Assembly (NCBI GenBank): GCA_964023275.1
Contig: OZ029913.1
Location: 53,841,644 to 53,905,643, forward strand
Origin: Norana najaformis
Taxonomy: Eukaryota; Annelida; Clitellata; Crassiclitellata; Hormogastridae
Reading direction: 5' to 3'
Length of the DNA stretch: 64,000 nt
Part shown: piece by piece, positions 34,801-41,835 of the stretch
Layout: each line of letters begins with the position of its first letter
Numbering within the stretch: the first letter of the stretch is position 1
Notes under the pieces: generated by a model
What the model saw: only the letters and a program-made list of their open reading frames with translations
The model's database searches: none
Told to the model about the DNA's origin: nothing
Position numbers and translations under genes: made by a program

Positions 34801-37800
34801 GTATGATTTTGTTTTACATGACTAAGTTAGAATTATTTCATTTATAATAATATATCTGTTTTTTTTATAGCATATTTACAGGTTTATTAATAGAAAATCT
34901 TGATTATGTTTGGTAAATGTCCATATGTTTACACAATCTGTATCTGAGCTTTTACTCTGCCACAGGAGGAAGGAGAAGTAATTGTAATCGTAGTCATAAA
35001 TTCAAGAGAAAACTGATTTGTGGGAACCAGCTTATTCACAGATGCTCAGTCAAAAAATCAGTAGGTGGGTAAGGTCAGATTGGGTTCCAGGTCAAGGCCC
35101 AAGGGTCAGGCAGGTGTTAAGAATTGGAGTAGTGAGAGAGGTAAGGGGAAGAGGATGAATCAGGATAGGATTTGTGGAAGAGATTTGTTTTAGTTTTGAA
35201 TGAAAGACCTGCACAGAGAGTATGAGAAGTGCAGTTTTGGTGCATCACAGGTTGGGTCAGATAATTGATGTAATTCTGGCAGGAGTTTATTCCAGAGGGG
35301 CAGAACAGGTAGGGATATGGAGCGATTTCCAAATTTATGAATGAGGTGAAGGAAGGGCAGAGAAGTGTTAGGGCAGAAAAGGAGTGGGTTGAGTCAAACA
35401 TAGGGTGGAAAGGCAGAGGATTCTAATTTTGTCTGAAGAGAAAGAGAAGAACGAATTGGCTTTTGAAGAAGACGGAAGAGAATTTGTACTTAATGCGTGA
35501 ATAATAAAGTTCATCTGTAGCACTGTTTGCTTTTTTATGTAGCATTTTTTCCTAATGACTTTAACACCATTTAGGCTAGTGTAGGCTGCACTTTTGTGAG
35601 GCTTTTAAGCTGATTGTGGTTGGGCTTATGATGGAGAATATTGTTATATGTGTTTACAGATCAGTATGATGAATGGCTGCAAGCAAGTCCAGCTGATGAA
35701 GAGGACAGTTGGGCAAATATCACGGATTTGCAAGCTGGAAGCCAATACACGTTTACTGTAGTCGCTGCCAACCTAATCAATCAAACTAAGTCAGACACAG
35801 TAACTGTACTTGTCGGAAAGCAAGTTGTAGGGGGTAAGACTCAGTTGATATGCAGTGGAGTCTTGTCTAATCTAAAATGTTCCAGTGTAGTTTGTGTAAC
35901 TAGAGATTTATATAGTGCATCAGGAACCTGTCAAGTGCCTCTGTGTTGTGGTTCCGGAAATATAAGAAGTGTTGTACACGAGTAGTTTCTGCAACAATGA
36001 GGTAATAAGCCAAGAAAGTCATGACATTCTTTAAAAAGCAATGCAGTATTGAGTAACATCTAGCTAAGAACTTCACTTGGAAAAGAAACCTGATTTTATC
36101 TTACTCAGTTTACGAATAGATCGTGTACAACAACATTTGATATAAATTGGTTATGGTGTTAATGTTTCTTGGTGTGTCTGCTATCAATATTTAATTGTCA
36201 TATGTGATTGAGATAATATGCAAATTGATTGATCACTTGATTTATTACTGTTTGATTATATTTACTTAACTAATTATATGTATTGAATAATATATGATTA
36301 TGTGTAGATTAACTTTGCCATGTACAATTTACACTTCGTTGTTCTCTCTGGATTTAAATTCTTATTCATCTATTTCTGTGAATTATTCTATTGCTCGAGA
36401 TGCTCAGCCAATTCTATTTCCTTTCTTCTAATACTTAAGTGGACAGTTCCTTAATTTCAAAAGTTCTACAAACTCTTGGAGCTCATTTCTTTCTTCACCT
36501 GATTGAAAACAAAATTTGATTTTGTTTAATGCAGAACCTGTTGTGACCAGCGTGGCTTCAGCTGGATGGTTCGTCGCACTTATGATTGTCATTGCAATCT
36601 TCTTACTGATTCTTGTCATCTGCATTGCTTGTCATCATAACAAGGGTGGCAACTATCCAGGTGAGGACTTTGTATTAACCAGTGCCTCTTTTTCAACCAA
36701 GCAGATAATAGGAGTGAGACTGACCCATCAGAACAGACCTTCCAGTTTTCCCGACTTGGTGGATTTTGACTGGACTTCTTCAATGAAATTCAGTCATGGA
36801 CTATGGTTCAGTTGAAGCAGCCATCCATATATGCCTTGTGTATTATGATTATGGCATTACAGAAATCCTTTGACTGACTGACTGACTGACTGGCTGGCTG
36901 GCTGGCTTGCTGGCTGGCTGGCTGACTGACTGACTGACTGACAGCTGTGGTTATTTTATTAAGTCTTCAATGAGTCGCACAGTCACTAATTACTAATCTG
37001 TTGAACTGTCAACTCCTCGTCTGAGATTGAAATCTTATTGTCTCATGAGAAACTGGATAGTAATAATGGAGTCATGTTGTAGCTCAATAAGTTTTCTTGT
37101 TGCTCAGTTGCTGCTGTTTATGCTTCAACTAAAAGATCCTTCAGCCCCAGGTTACACATCTGATGACTTTCATTGATGGTATAATCAAAATTCACCTTGC
37201 AATACCTTACGTTAGCTTACCTTACCTTACCTCAACTTGCCTTACCTTTACCTTACCTTTACTTAACTTACTATACCTACCTTACTATAACATGCTACAC
37301 TAGCTCATCTTACCTTACCTCACCCTACCATACCCTACCTCACCTCACTTACCTTACCTCACCCTTGGATGCAAATCAAGAATGATGAAGGTAAGATTTA
37401 GGTTTATGGAGTTTGTGTAGGAAAAAAATAAGGCTAAAGATAGCAGAAAACAATAATTCAGTTTGGAAACCACCATCAAAAAGGAGAATGAAGGGGAAGA
37501 AAACAAAAGTAAGTCCAAGAAAAATGTTATTGAACTGTTAAGATGTCTGATTAATATAATGGGCTGAAGGAAAAGCCACGGCAATGAGAAAAATGGCATC
37601 ACTGAAATGATTTGAGCTCCTAAAGAGGGAGGGAGGGGATCAGGGTCTATAATCTTATGTGGTTGTGCTTGATTTTATTTTGTACCTGATGGAAAGATTA
37701 CTTTCAGAGCAGTTAATGGTGGTGAACTGTTTGAATGTCTAGTTTCCAAAAAAGAAAAACAACAGGGGAAAGGTTTGCCAGATGAGGAAAAAGAATTCAC

Positions 37801-39079
37801 AGAATATGTTAGAAAGTAAGTTCACCTATGCTTTTTATAGCCCATTTTCAGTGCTGTAATGATGTGTATGTTTCTTGGTTTGAAGTCTTTTAAGAGCGTA
37901 GCATTCTTATGTAATGTTTGTCTGCCCCAAGCTGTCTTATGCTTTATTTTGATTGGGCACTTTGTATAAGCTAACCGGTTTCAAGGCACATGCATCTTTA
38001 CAGCTCCCGTGTTCCCAGTGGAACATAGGGAGGTGCTGATTTACTGGTATTTGGGCCTTGAGCTGGCAATGGACAACTTCCAAGGTCCTGGATGTGGTCC
38101 TAGTGCATCACAGGACTTGTCATTTGCTTTCCAGGTCATACTGATACTAAATTATACTGCTTGGTGACAGAGACAAGCATGCACAAACAACATTGCCAGG
38201 GTCATAAAATGGAGTCCACTCAGTAGGCTCAAACCCATAACCTTTAGATTATGGGTTCGAGATATATATTAGATCACTGTGTCACAAGGTACCAAGTACT
38301 TAGCTTTCTTTATAAGAAAAATACTGCATATATTCAGTTGCTTGTTCATTTGTGAACCGTCCACAATAGTTTAGGGCTTTGATGATGTGCTAGGCATGTT
38401 TGAGCCCCAAACTTGACATTGAACACCTTTGTAATGCCCAAATCCAGTTAAGTTTACTGTAAGTTCATGGCTCAAGTAAGGCAATGAGTCCTCAAAGACA
38501 TGGTCCTAATAATGAAGGATCTTTCATCTGAAGAACGAGTGCAGTTCAGGTTCCAAACCAAACTCTTCTTAGGGAATATATGTTTTTGTGCATCAGTTTC
38601 ATATGGTGGGCCATGATTCCAAACCAGAATGCAATAGTCTTATTTTATCCAAACAGATGTACCAGTATGCATGTCTGTGGTGAGCACGTTTGTAGCTGTA
38701 TTTTACATCTTTTGAGGTGAATTCACTAATTTAGCGTGGTATAAGCATCTGGAAAATAATACATGGTTGCCAACTAATGTAATTTTATTGCATTTGAATC
38801 TGTGCATTACATTAATTACACATGATTGCTTCAGTGCTTTTATCTTCTTTGGTTACTTTTAGACCAGATACAAACCATGTTCAGAGCAGAATTTCACTTA
38901 CTAGCGAACCTTCGGAATTTAGCGATGTAGACGATGACAGTTTGAGCGAGTATGAGGACCCAGAAACGGTAAAATTCAATGAAGACGGTTCATTCATTGG
39001 AAGGTACGGCACAAAGGGAAATAGAGGAGTCTCACCAGGAAATTCGTATAGCAATTCAAAGGTTCAGTCAGCTCTTTGA
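10790..39079 (+). CDS. L1CAM/neuroglian-family cell adhesion receptor (22 exons, 5' end missing)
   Basis: This is a single-pass neural-type adhesion receptor. Exons: 10790-10892, 14329-14483, 19794-19979, 21159-21293, 21503-21611, 23293-23486, 24427-24564, 25723-25866, 26436-26623, 27448-27538, 27977-28270, 28885-29249, 30037-30274, 31363-31490, 31939-32179, 32812-32934, 33244-33417, 34596-34721, 35660-35833, 36535-36660, 37743-37815, 38863-39079. Every junction is AG/GT and the frame stays open for 1240 codons to TGA. Approximate domains, counting from the first split codon: Ig1 1-87, Ig2 88-194, Ig3 195-295, Ig4 296-389, Ig5 390-482, Ig6 483-580, FN3-1 to FN3-5 581-1102, membrane helix 1113-1135, tail 1136-1240 with FIGRY at 1213-1217. 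Most introns are phase 1, as usual for Ig/FN3 genes. The size matches the family (about 1250 aa). The signal-peptide exon was not found; it lies upstream or outside the window. Family assignment is secure; orthology to one vertebrate paralogue (L1, NrCAM, neurofascin, CHL1) cannot be decided here. Confidence 0.95.
11535..11650 (+). repeat. CTGAGGGATC repeat end with (GAT)n
   Basis: GTCCTGAGGGATCGTAGCTA followed by (GAT)n and (GCCAT)-like microsatellite. The same CTGAGGGATC core recurs at about 14220 and 50870, so it is a dispersed family with a microsatellite 3' tail. Confidence 0.6.
11985..12175 (-). repeat. L2-like LINE tail, AGCGCC family (two heads)
   Basis: Two successive starts of the type (AATTGT)n-TTTATAAAGCGCCTC and (TAATTG)-TTTGTATAGTGCC, at about 11990 and 12103. 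On the minus strand each is a GGCGCTTTATAAAT terminus with a (ACAATT)n tail. A nested or tandem pair. Confidence 0.6.
12690..12830 (-). repeat. Dispersed repeat 3' UTR ending GGGGTCAATAAAC (minus copy)
   Basis: The reverse complement reads GCCCTAATTAAGCGGGACTT, GGTCCTTTCTGGGTCTACC and ends TCAATAAACG. The same order appears on the plus strand at 20755-20885. Two independent copies in opposite orientation mean an interspersed element. Confidence 0.7.
13430..14035 (+). pseudogene. L2/CR1-like LINE C-terminal fragment
   Basis: In shifting frames it gives a KLDYCNSLFL-like block, a QNALAQAFTRMPKHHIT-like block and a final amphipathic segment, with many stops. This is the usual 3' remnant of 5'-truncated insertions of the lineage. 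Confidence 0.7.
14165..14285 (+). repeat. CTGAGGGATC repeat with (AAAT)n tail
   Basis: GAGTAGTGGTCATTACGGAT, CTCCAGTAAGTTTTTAAG, CCCTGAGGGATC and (AAATA)n. The same order is seen at 50815-50885. Confidence 0.6.
14329..14483 (+). CDS. L1-like gene exon b: Ig1 second half
   Basis: It encodes the Ig1 core tryptophan (FVWKKDG) and the closing cysteine motif SGEYQCFAVNSYG. It opens by completing the split GA|G codon and closes in phase 1 at GTGAGT. Together with exon a it forms one Ig domain split by an intron, as in other family members. Confidence 0.93.
14611..14795 (+). repeat. tRNA-derived SINE
   Basis: An A-box-like region (ATAGCCGATTGGTCAGTGCA), an anticodon-loop-like CCTGTAACTT, a B-box GGTTCAAGCCTCC, then a conserved body (GGGCCTTGAACAAATCC, CACTTGATGGTTAC) and an (AATA)n tail. 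Four related copies lie in the window. Mismatched stems rule out a functional tRNA. Confidence 0.82.
15497..15555 (+). repeat. 15-bp minisatellite CTGGTTAGCCATAAA
   Basis: Three full units and a partial fourth of CTGGTTAGCCATAAA, almost identical, which implies recent expansion. Confidence 0.85.
16533..16690 (+). repeat. tRNA-derived SINE
   Basis: GGCCGATTGGTTTGAGCACT, CGGCTCGTAACGTGGAGAG, a degraded B-box (GAGTCCTAGCCG) and an AGTGACACTTAATAATTAGA-type end. The body is shorter than in the copies at 14611 and 29382. Confidence 0.78.
16930..17115 (+). repeat. L2-like LINE 3' end with ATTACGATTACG tail
   Basis: It has TGCTGTCTCTCGGCTTGAC, TGGATCTTGACCTGGAATC, GATTTTGTTTTGACTGAGCG, CCTGTGAATAAGCTGGTCCC and GGCGCTGTAGAAATCTCGG, ending ATTACGATTACG. 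It is a well-preserved copy of the dominant family in this window. Confidence 0.8.
17410..17566. repeat. Near-identical 156-bp duplicate, copy 1
   Basis: From GCAGCCTGTCAACAAAGCGA to TCATGTGGAAAGTATGTGAG this segment matches 19511-19666 almost base for base. The surrounding DNA differs except for (GAT)/(GAG) microsatellites nearby. Confidence 0.9.
17755..17822. repeat. (GAT)n/(GAG)n microsatellite
   Basis: Imperfect purine-rich trinucleotide tract. It produces Asp/Glu-rich and Ser-rich spurious frames on the two strands. Confidence 0.85.
18700..19030 (+). repeat. 5S-rRNA-headed SINE with L2-like tail
   Basis: The head (18700-18790) contains GTGTCTAAGCACAGGGAGG, CCCAGTTAGTACTTGGATGG and GTCTTGAATACC, which follow the order of 5S rRNA. 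After a short gap, 18835-19030 carries a diverged copy of the L2-like tail. Head plus tail is the architecture of SINE3-type elements. Confidence 0.7.
19511..19666. repeat. Near-identical 156-bp duplicate, copy 2
   Basis: It matches 17410-17566 with only a few changes (CTCCGATGG versus CTCAGATGG, one T-run length, the final bases). It is followed at once by (GAT)n(GAG)n and lies 130 bp before the Ig2 exon. Confidence 0.9.
19794..19979 (+). CDS. L1-like gene exon c: Ig2 first part
   Basis: It encodes Ig2 with its cysteine in LILRCNPP, the core tryptophan in VYWSEL, and ERLSLDYN at the 3' end. The donor is GTACTG at 19980. The frame stays open past the donor to 20033, so the exon end rests on homology: the next exon supplies the expected NLHFANV strand. 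Confidence 0.9.
20430..20640 (-). repeat. L2-like LINE 3' end (minus copy)
   Basis: The reverse complement of the dominant tail: TGTAATCTCGAGATTTCAAC at the start, CAGTCAAAACAAAATCGATA, AGGTCAAGATCCAAAGAG, then AGCTATGGTGGGTGATGTTT. Confidence 0.8.
20755..20885 (+). repeat. Dispersed repeat 3' UTR ending TCAATAAAG (plus copy)
   Basis: GGCCCTAATTTAGCGGGACT, TAGGTCCCTTTTGGGTCTGCC and GGAATCAATAAAGTTTTC. It pairs with the inverted copy at 12690-12830. Confidence 0.7.
21159..21293 (+). CDS. L1-like gene exon d: Ig2 second part
   Basis: The acceptor is TTTACAG and the donor GTATCT; phases are 1 and 1. It encodes GNLHFANV, then the closing cysteine in ARYVCIVYNN, a typical family motif, and the Ig2-Ig3 linker ending in PTEIE. 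Confidence 0.94.
21503..21611 (+). CDS. L1-like gene exon e: Ig3 first half
   Basis: It encodes the linker and first strands of Ig3, with the cysteine in LKMKCIFYGY. The donor GTAAGT follows two bases of a Tyr codon (TA|T), which are completed at 23293. Confidence 0.92.
21975..22180 (+). repeat. L2-like LINE 3' end
   Basis: TAGCTGCCACGCTGTCTCTC, GGTCTTGACCTGGAACCGAA, CTGTGAATAAGCTGGTCTCC, GAGTGCTGTTGAAATCTTGG and a terminal ATTACGATTAC. Confidence 0.8.
23135..23225 (+). pseudogene. LINE C-terminal fragment
   Basis: One frame reads KKWIGHILRGDSLLRITTEG, the IGHILR motif near the C-terminus of many non-LTR retrotransposon proteins. The upstream 22860-23130 may belong to it but is too decayed to prove. 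Confidence 0.55.
23293..23486 (+). CDS. L1-like gene exon f: Ig3 second half
   Basis: It encodes PTPTVTWERLDR (core Trp) and EDSGQYGCIATNSA (closing Cys), then the linker into Ig4. The donor is GTAAGT after GTTGAGT. The exon lies directly downstream of a decayed LINE C-terminal fragment (about 23135-23220). Confidence 0.94.
23864..24060 (-). repeat. Repeat with (TGTAAA)n start, copy 1
   Basis: (GTAAAT)n, TTTATATAGCGACTGTACTG, GAATGAATTTATCAGGTGAG, then GCCACGCCATTTAAAATCCC. The same landmarks in the same order occur at 41665-41835. On the minus strand it ends CGCTATATAAA plus a short-unit tail. Confidence 0.65.
24427..24564 (+). CDS. L1-like gene exon g: Ig4 first half
   Basis: It encodes PPYWRNSEPPKNV, the family's Ig3-Ig4 junction signature, then SFCCIADGYPKPKILWSLNG (cysteine, PKP and tryptophan). 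The donor GTAAGT is followed by an imperfect copy of the same exon-donor segment 43 nt downstream. Confidence 0.95.
25086..25330 (-). repeat. AGCGCC-family LINE tail within a 36-bp direct repeat
   Basis: Between two copies of GCCAATGGAGTCCCATCCAG TTAACAGTTGGCACCA (about 25087 and 25264) sits (AATTGT)n, TTTATAAAGCGCCACTTCAA, GCGCTCCCGACCCGAACCAG. The outer sequence belongs to the same family (compare about 60420-60500). Confidence 0.7.
25560..25715 (+). repeat. Diverged L2-like LINE 3' end
   Basis: It retains TCTGTCTCCTTCCTGCCTGG, GCTTGTGAATAAGCTATTG and a GCACTTTACAAATTGC-like terminus followed by ATGATTATT. It ends a few bases before the Ig4 exon h. Confidence 0.5.
25723..25866 (+). CDS. 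L1-like gene exon h: Ig4 second half
   Basis: It encodes RRVVNATHLTFVNLTS and the closing cysteine in VIQCVAENSHGFILANAYL. Phases are 1 and 1. An N-glycosylation sequon (NAT) is visible, and a second (NLT) follows. A degraded repeat tail abuts the upstream side. Confidence 0.94.
26436..26623 (+). CDS. L1-like gene exon i: Ig5 first half
   Basis: It encodes LKVAEGQDVLLKCFANGAPK and ITWHKGN (Cys and Trp of Ig5) and ends HPNGSLEIR in phase 0 at a weak donor, GTTGGT. A (GTATGTATGTTG)n array begins about 80 bp into the intron. Confidence 0.93.
26697..26833. repeat. (GTATGTATGTTG)n minisatellite
   Basis: About nine 12-bp units, highly regular, preceded by (GTAC/GTAT)n. It lies in the intron about 80 bp after the Ig5 exon i and yields spurious frames in all registers. 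Confidence 0.95.
26859..27036 (+). repeat. tRNA-derived SINE
   Basis: ATGGATAAAGCACTCACCTT, GTAACACTGAGGGTACAGGT, B-box GGTTCTAGCCTCC, then GAGCCTTGAGAAAGTCC and a GCTTAATATATGCAAAAATA-type tail. Confidence 0.8.
27448..27538 (+). CDS. L1-like gene exon j: Ig5 second half
   Basis: This short exon encodes KTLLEDSFVYNCSAQNKFG, the closing Ig5 strands with the cysteine. It starts in phase 0 and ends in phase 1 at GTAATC. Confidence 0.93.
27977..28270 (+). CDS. L1-like gene exon k: complete Ig6
   Basis: A whole Ig domain sits in one exon: cysteine in VTLECKVKTDP, tryptophan in VDWLKNG, closing SGTYTCQASNGLDS. Phases are 1 and 1, so the domain could be skipped without changing frame. All other Ig domains in this gene are split by an intron. 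Confidence 0.95.
28885..29249 (+). CDS. L1-like gene exon l: FN3-1 and start of FN3-2
   Basis: It encodes RPDPPLDL, SWQPGDDNNDRILEYIVRY and ARNSHGLSDRS, a canonical FN3 fold, then TPPSTPLRNPTGV and VIVWE opening FN3-2. It is the largest exon of the gene and ends in phase 0 at GTATAA. Confidence 0.95.
29283..29365 (-). repeat. AGCGCC-family LINE tail fragment
   Basis: (TAATTG)-like start, then TTGTATAGCACCTCTTCACA and CAGAGGTG. The following SINE at 29382 may have landed beside it. Confidence 0.5.
29382..29575 (+). repeat. tRNA-derived SINE (best-preserved copy)
   Basis: GGCACGTTAGCCAGTTGGAT AGAGCGCTCGGC gives a good A-box. CTTGTAA resembles a Thr (TGT) anticodon loop, and GGGTTTGAGCC a B-box. 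The body (GGGACCTTGAGCAAGTCC) and AATAATAA tail match the other three copies. Confidence 0.85.
30037..30274 (+). CDS. L1-like gene exon m: rest of FN3-2
   Basis: It encodes GPGFRYVVSYKRRD, EFKPYEIYVQSVNDVGP and the linker. The acceptor is TTTAAAG (TTTGTTTAAAG) and the donor GTATGT follows GAAGGAA, phase 1. Confidence 0.94.
31363..31490 (+). CDS. L1-like gene exon n: FN3-3 first half
   Basis: It encodes ISPQNFRINNETLNSSSVEF and the conserved end GFFRGYQ, equivalent to the RGYQ strand of L1-family FN3-3. It ends in phase 0 at GTACAA. Confidence 0.93.
31939..32179 (+). CDS. L1-like gene exon o: FN3-3 second half with RKRR site
   Basis: It completes FN3-3. A dibasic cluster N-RKRR-N (RKRR codons at 32032-32043, residues 855-858) lies in the loop where vertebrate L1 carries its proprotein-convertase site. 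The exon ends SDTMTFVTPEG, the family signature preceding FN3-4. Confidence 0.94.
32375..32490. repeat. Purine-rich (GA)-type low-complexity tract
   Basis: GAGA/GGGAG-rich imperfect tract within the intron after exon o. No coding potential is evident. Confidence 0.6.
32812..32934 (+). CDS. L1-like gene exon p: FN3-4 first half
   Basis: It encodes VPGPVTNFRVIEIG, LRWNPPANPNGRLTGYVIKY, the clearest FN3 signature in the gene (tryptophan, PNG turn, TGY strand). Phases are 1 and 1; the donor is GTAAGT. Confidence 0.95.
33244..33417 (+). CDS. L1-like gene exon q: FN3-4 second half
   Basis: It encodes LKVKLYPLQHDSIYDIYICA and TTAVGRGEPAYLQAKTF, the closing FN3 strands. The donor is taken as GTACGT after AAGTGGAC, because this preserves frame into the next exon. 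Confidence 0.9.
33530..34590. other. Intron segment with possible old repeat
   Basis: From about 33545 to 33980 the DNA is GC-richer than the neighbouring intron, with a C-homopolymer near 33875. It looks like an old transposable element body, but I cannot assign it. Confidence 0.3.
34596..34721 (+). CDS. L1-like gene exon r: FN3-5 first half
   Basis: It encodes PPDKPLISSYQAGENYVNIS and TEFFVEYQKDG. The donor GTTGGT is weak but frame and homology support it. The frame stays open beyond the donor for about 100 nt, so reading the ORF alone would give the wrong end. Confidence 0.88.
34978..35470 (-). repeat. L2-like LINE 3' portion (minus strand)
   Basis: It starts with TAATTGTAATCGTAGTCATA and GGAACCAGCTTATTCACAG (the dominant tail in reverse) and extends about 450 bp into coding-type sequence. 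On the minus strand that reads SYPDSSSSPYL and ALTLLCPSFTSF, matching the copy near 56.2-57 kb. Confidence 0.78.
35660..35833 (+). CDS. L1-like gene exon s: FN3-5 second half and stalk
   Basis: It encodes DSWANITDLQAGSQYTFTVV and AANLINQTKSDTVTVLVG, closing the fifth FN3 domain. NIT and NQT sequons are visible. The donor is GTAAGA, phase 1. Confidence 0.92.
36535..36660 (+). CDS. L1-like gene exon t: transmembrane segment
   Basis: It encodes a hydrophobic helix of about 23 residues (GWFVALMIVIAIFLLILVIC onward) followed by HHNKGGNYP. The KGG-Y juxtamembrane motif is shared with L1 (KGGKY) and neuroglian (RGGKY). The exon ends in phase 1 at GTGAGG. Confidence 0.96.
36868..36944. repeat. (TGAC)n(TGGC)n(TGAC)n microsatellite
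   Basis: Tetranucleotide array with a variant core, in the intron between the transmembrane exon and the first cytoplasmic exon. Confidence 0.9.
37197..37370. repeat. (CTTAC)n low-complexity tract
   Basis: Imperfect pentanucleotide repeat CTTAC with variants. Confidence 0.85.
37743..37815 (+). CDS. L1-like gene exon u: cytoplasmic juxtamembrane region
   Basis: This 73-nt exon has no start codon of its own. It encodes VSKKEKQQGKG and LPDEEKEFTEYVR, matching the KEKE-type proximal tail of the family. It is bounded by TGTCTAG and GTAAGT and joins both neighbours in frame. Confidence 0.92.
38863..39079 (+). CDS. L1-like gene exon v: FIGRY ankyrin-binding motif and C-terminus
   Basis: This is the last coding exon. 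It encodes SDVDDDSLSEYEDPETVKFN, then EDGSFIGRYG (FIGRY at 38993-39007) and a Ser/Asn-rich end finishing KVQSAL before TGA. FIGQY-type motifs bind ankyrin until the tyrosine is phosphorylated. The usual Gln is Arg here. The SAL terminus fits a class I PDZ ligand. Confidence 0.96.
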
Positions 39080-41579
39080 AGTGAAGAAAAGACAGTTGTT
39101 TGCAGAACTGTAGGATTTCTGGATTGGCCACTGATTCGGTTGTCTGAAGCGGAAAGCAGTTTGGAAAAATCTGTACCTGAGATGACCAGAAGTTGTCAGT
39201 TGACCAGCAATAGAAAAATAATTGCACTCGTCATGTATAATCTTCGTGACTTGTTCTTTGAATGGAGCAATTCAAGTGGCTTCGTACTATTCTGTGCCCA
39301 CTGGGTCATGCATGGTGCAAGCAGATTTTTCTCTGCGGGCTTTTCAAATACACATTTAAACAAATTGACTTCAGACTGGAGTTTTCAGACGAAGCTTAGT
39401 TTCTTAAGCTAAACTTAAAACTTAAACTGATGTATGGAAGAATTATGAGTTCTTACTTAACCAAAGATGGTTTTTGTGTATATTCTTTGTTTCTTTAATG
39501 AATTTTGCTGGTAGGCGACTGTTCAGAGCAAAAGATTTGCCTGATAAAATAAATGGAGTCGTTTGCTGCAAGAGGATTAGAACTTTATTAGAGATATATA
39601 GTTTGGCTGGAGGAACTGAAATTATTTTAGCTAGAATGGATTATTTTGGTAGCTTATTTTATCGATTGGTGTGGATTTATACCGGAATGTGTGCATTTTG
39701 GTGCTGGTGCTATTCTGCTCTAGGAGTCATTGGATTTATACTTTTTCACTTAAGAGAAGTGAGATGATGTCTCAGTGTATTGACATCTGATAGTCTTGAA
39801 TTACATGTGTTATAGCTGCACTGACTGCAACTTGTTGCTTTTTCACTACCGTGTACAAGCGTAGTTACGTTAAAGTGTGCTCTTATAAGTCAGTTTTATA
39901 TTTCATTACATTATGTGCCTGTCCCAACATCAGACGTTGTGTGGTGATGAAAATAATGTTGGGTATGCAGGTCCTTTCTTGGTGTGAAGGGATTATAACT
40001 TTTTGGTGTATACTGTACTTAACTGGAGTACCTTCTTGGAAGTACACATCTGTAGTGTTTACCGGAAGTGTACAGGCCTACCTTTGGCTTTTCACACTCT
40101 AAATATCAGTATTTGTAAAACAGCTGACAAGTAGTCTGTACGTAGCCACATCGTGCTGTGAGTGCGTAGCATGTAGTGAATGGCTACAGTTTGGATGGTG
40201 GCTTGAGTTGTATCCCATTTGGGCTTTGAAAAGATGTGTATAGAGGTGCTTCGTAAACAGCCTGTTACAGTGCATGTTGGATTGGCAAGGAAAACTAGCA
40301 AGCTGTGACTGTTTACCATTATTGCTTATCGTATTTGGTCGGTTTAGTTGTTGATCTTATGCCATCATTACATCATCATAACCTGCCTATTGCAGATTTA
40401 ATTTCATTAAGCCCCGGTTATTAGGCTGGTCACAACGTGGATAAATTTTGGTGATCTACGCTGCTATCATCCTCATGATCATAATCTGTGGGCCCCGTAG
40501 CTATGGCACATAGGTGTCCTTTGCACATTCGATGCTTTCCTTCCGTATATGGCTTCCTCATTAAGTCAGGTTGTGAATGTATATCTGCACCAGTCTTCCA
40601 TCTACCATAAGTCATTCTTGGAAAGGTCTTCTTCCTCTTCATCCAGTTCTGTACATAATTCACAGCATCACATTTTTATGGTTTGCTACTGTTATTGCTA
40701 TATTTTGGAGATATAAATAATGTTACTGTGGCTGTGTTTAGGAGTTTAAATCATCTGTACAGTTTTTGTTACTTATGGATGTAGATTTTTAGCAAATAAT
40801 TGTTTAAGTTACTTGAGCAATTAATGTTATGCTGGAAACTTCATTGATGTAATGTAGGATCAAGTAAATTTAGATATTAAAAAGTAAATTCTTATGATAT
40901 TTAATTTCATCTGAAGAAGTTTCGTGTGTCATCGTGGCTAATAATAAGCAAAACGGGCCATGCCTTATTTCATTATGCTCAACTTTAATGCTGAACAGAA
41001 ATGTTTTACCGACTGGAGATACAAAACGAGGTTTTTATGGAAAAGTCCAAATTTCAGCATTTTTGAGATTTTTGGCTAAATGATGGAAACAGTTCACTGG
41101 TAACTTTTAAGTTTGTGCATATGTAAAAAATGTAGTTCTTTCTGAAAGTTATCCTTGATGACAGTGGCATCTGATATTCACTGACGTTGGAGTAAATTTC
41201 GTTTTGAAGAGTGTGTTCAGTGTGTAGTTAAATTAGCAAGTTTGGTTGACTAACTGTATGTTCTTTCTATTTGCAGAATATTTCATAAATTAGGGCTGAG
41301 TGTTTTACTACACAGAAATTACTTTGTGTTTGAGATTTTTTTTAATGTTTTTTCAGATTGAATAGTTTTTTTAATACATGAGGCTGCAAAAAGGAGATAC
41401 AGAACTCCTGATATGGAGTTGTTTTTGTAACTACGTTTATTAGTTTGCTAAATGTGCATGATTCCATGAGCTGCCTCAAGTTCTATTGCAAATAATTTCA
41501 CCTGTGAAGTATTTACTATATAACATCTTGTTTTTGTTGCAGTTGTTTGAAATGATGAATTTGAAACATTCCAAAAAAT

Positions 41580-41635
41580 TGTTGTATATATAGATATATA
41601 TTTGTGTGTATATATATACATATATATATATGCGA
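41580..41635. repeat. (TATA)-rich microsatellite
   Basis: Imperfect (TA)n/(TATG)n tract. Confidence 0.7.
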
Positions 41636-41664
41636 TGCGTTTGAAGCTTCCTTATTTTCGTAAA

Positions 41665-41835
41665 ATGTAAATGTAGATGTTTTTCTATAGCAGTTGTATG
41701 GCCTCAACCTTGCTCATTTTTCAATGAATTTATCGGTCGAGATCAATCACCACCGCTGCCCGTTCGAATGAGGGCCACGACTTTTAAGGTCCCAGTGAAC
41801 GGACCATTCTTATCGATGCAATAACATGATACGAT
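41665..41835 (-). repeat. Repeat with (TGTAAA)n start, copy 2
   Basis: GTAAAATGTAAATGTAGATG, TTTCTATAGCAGTTGTATGG, CAATGAATTTATCGGTCGAG, GAGGGCCACGACTTTTAAGG. It pairs with 23864-24060. Confidence 0.65.
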
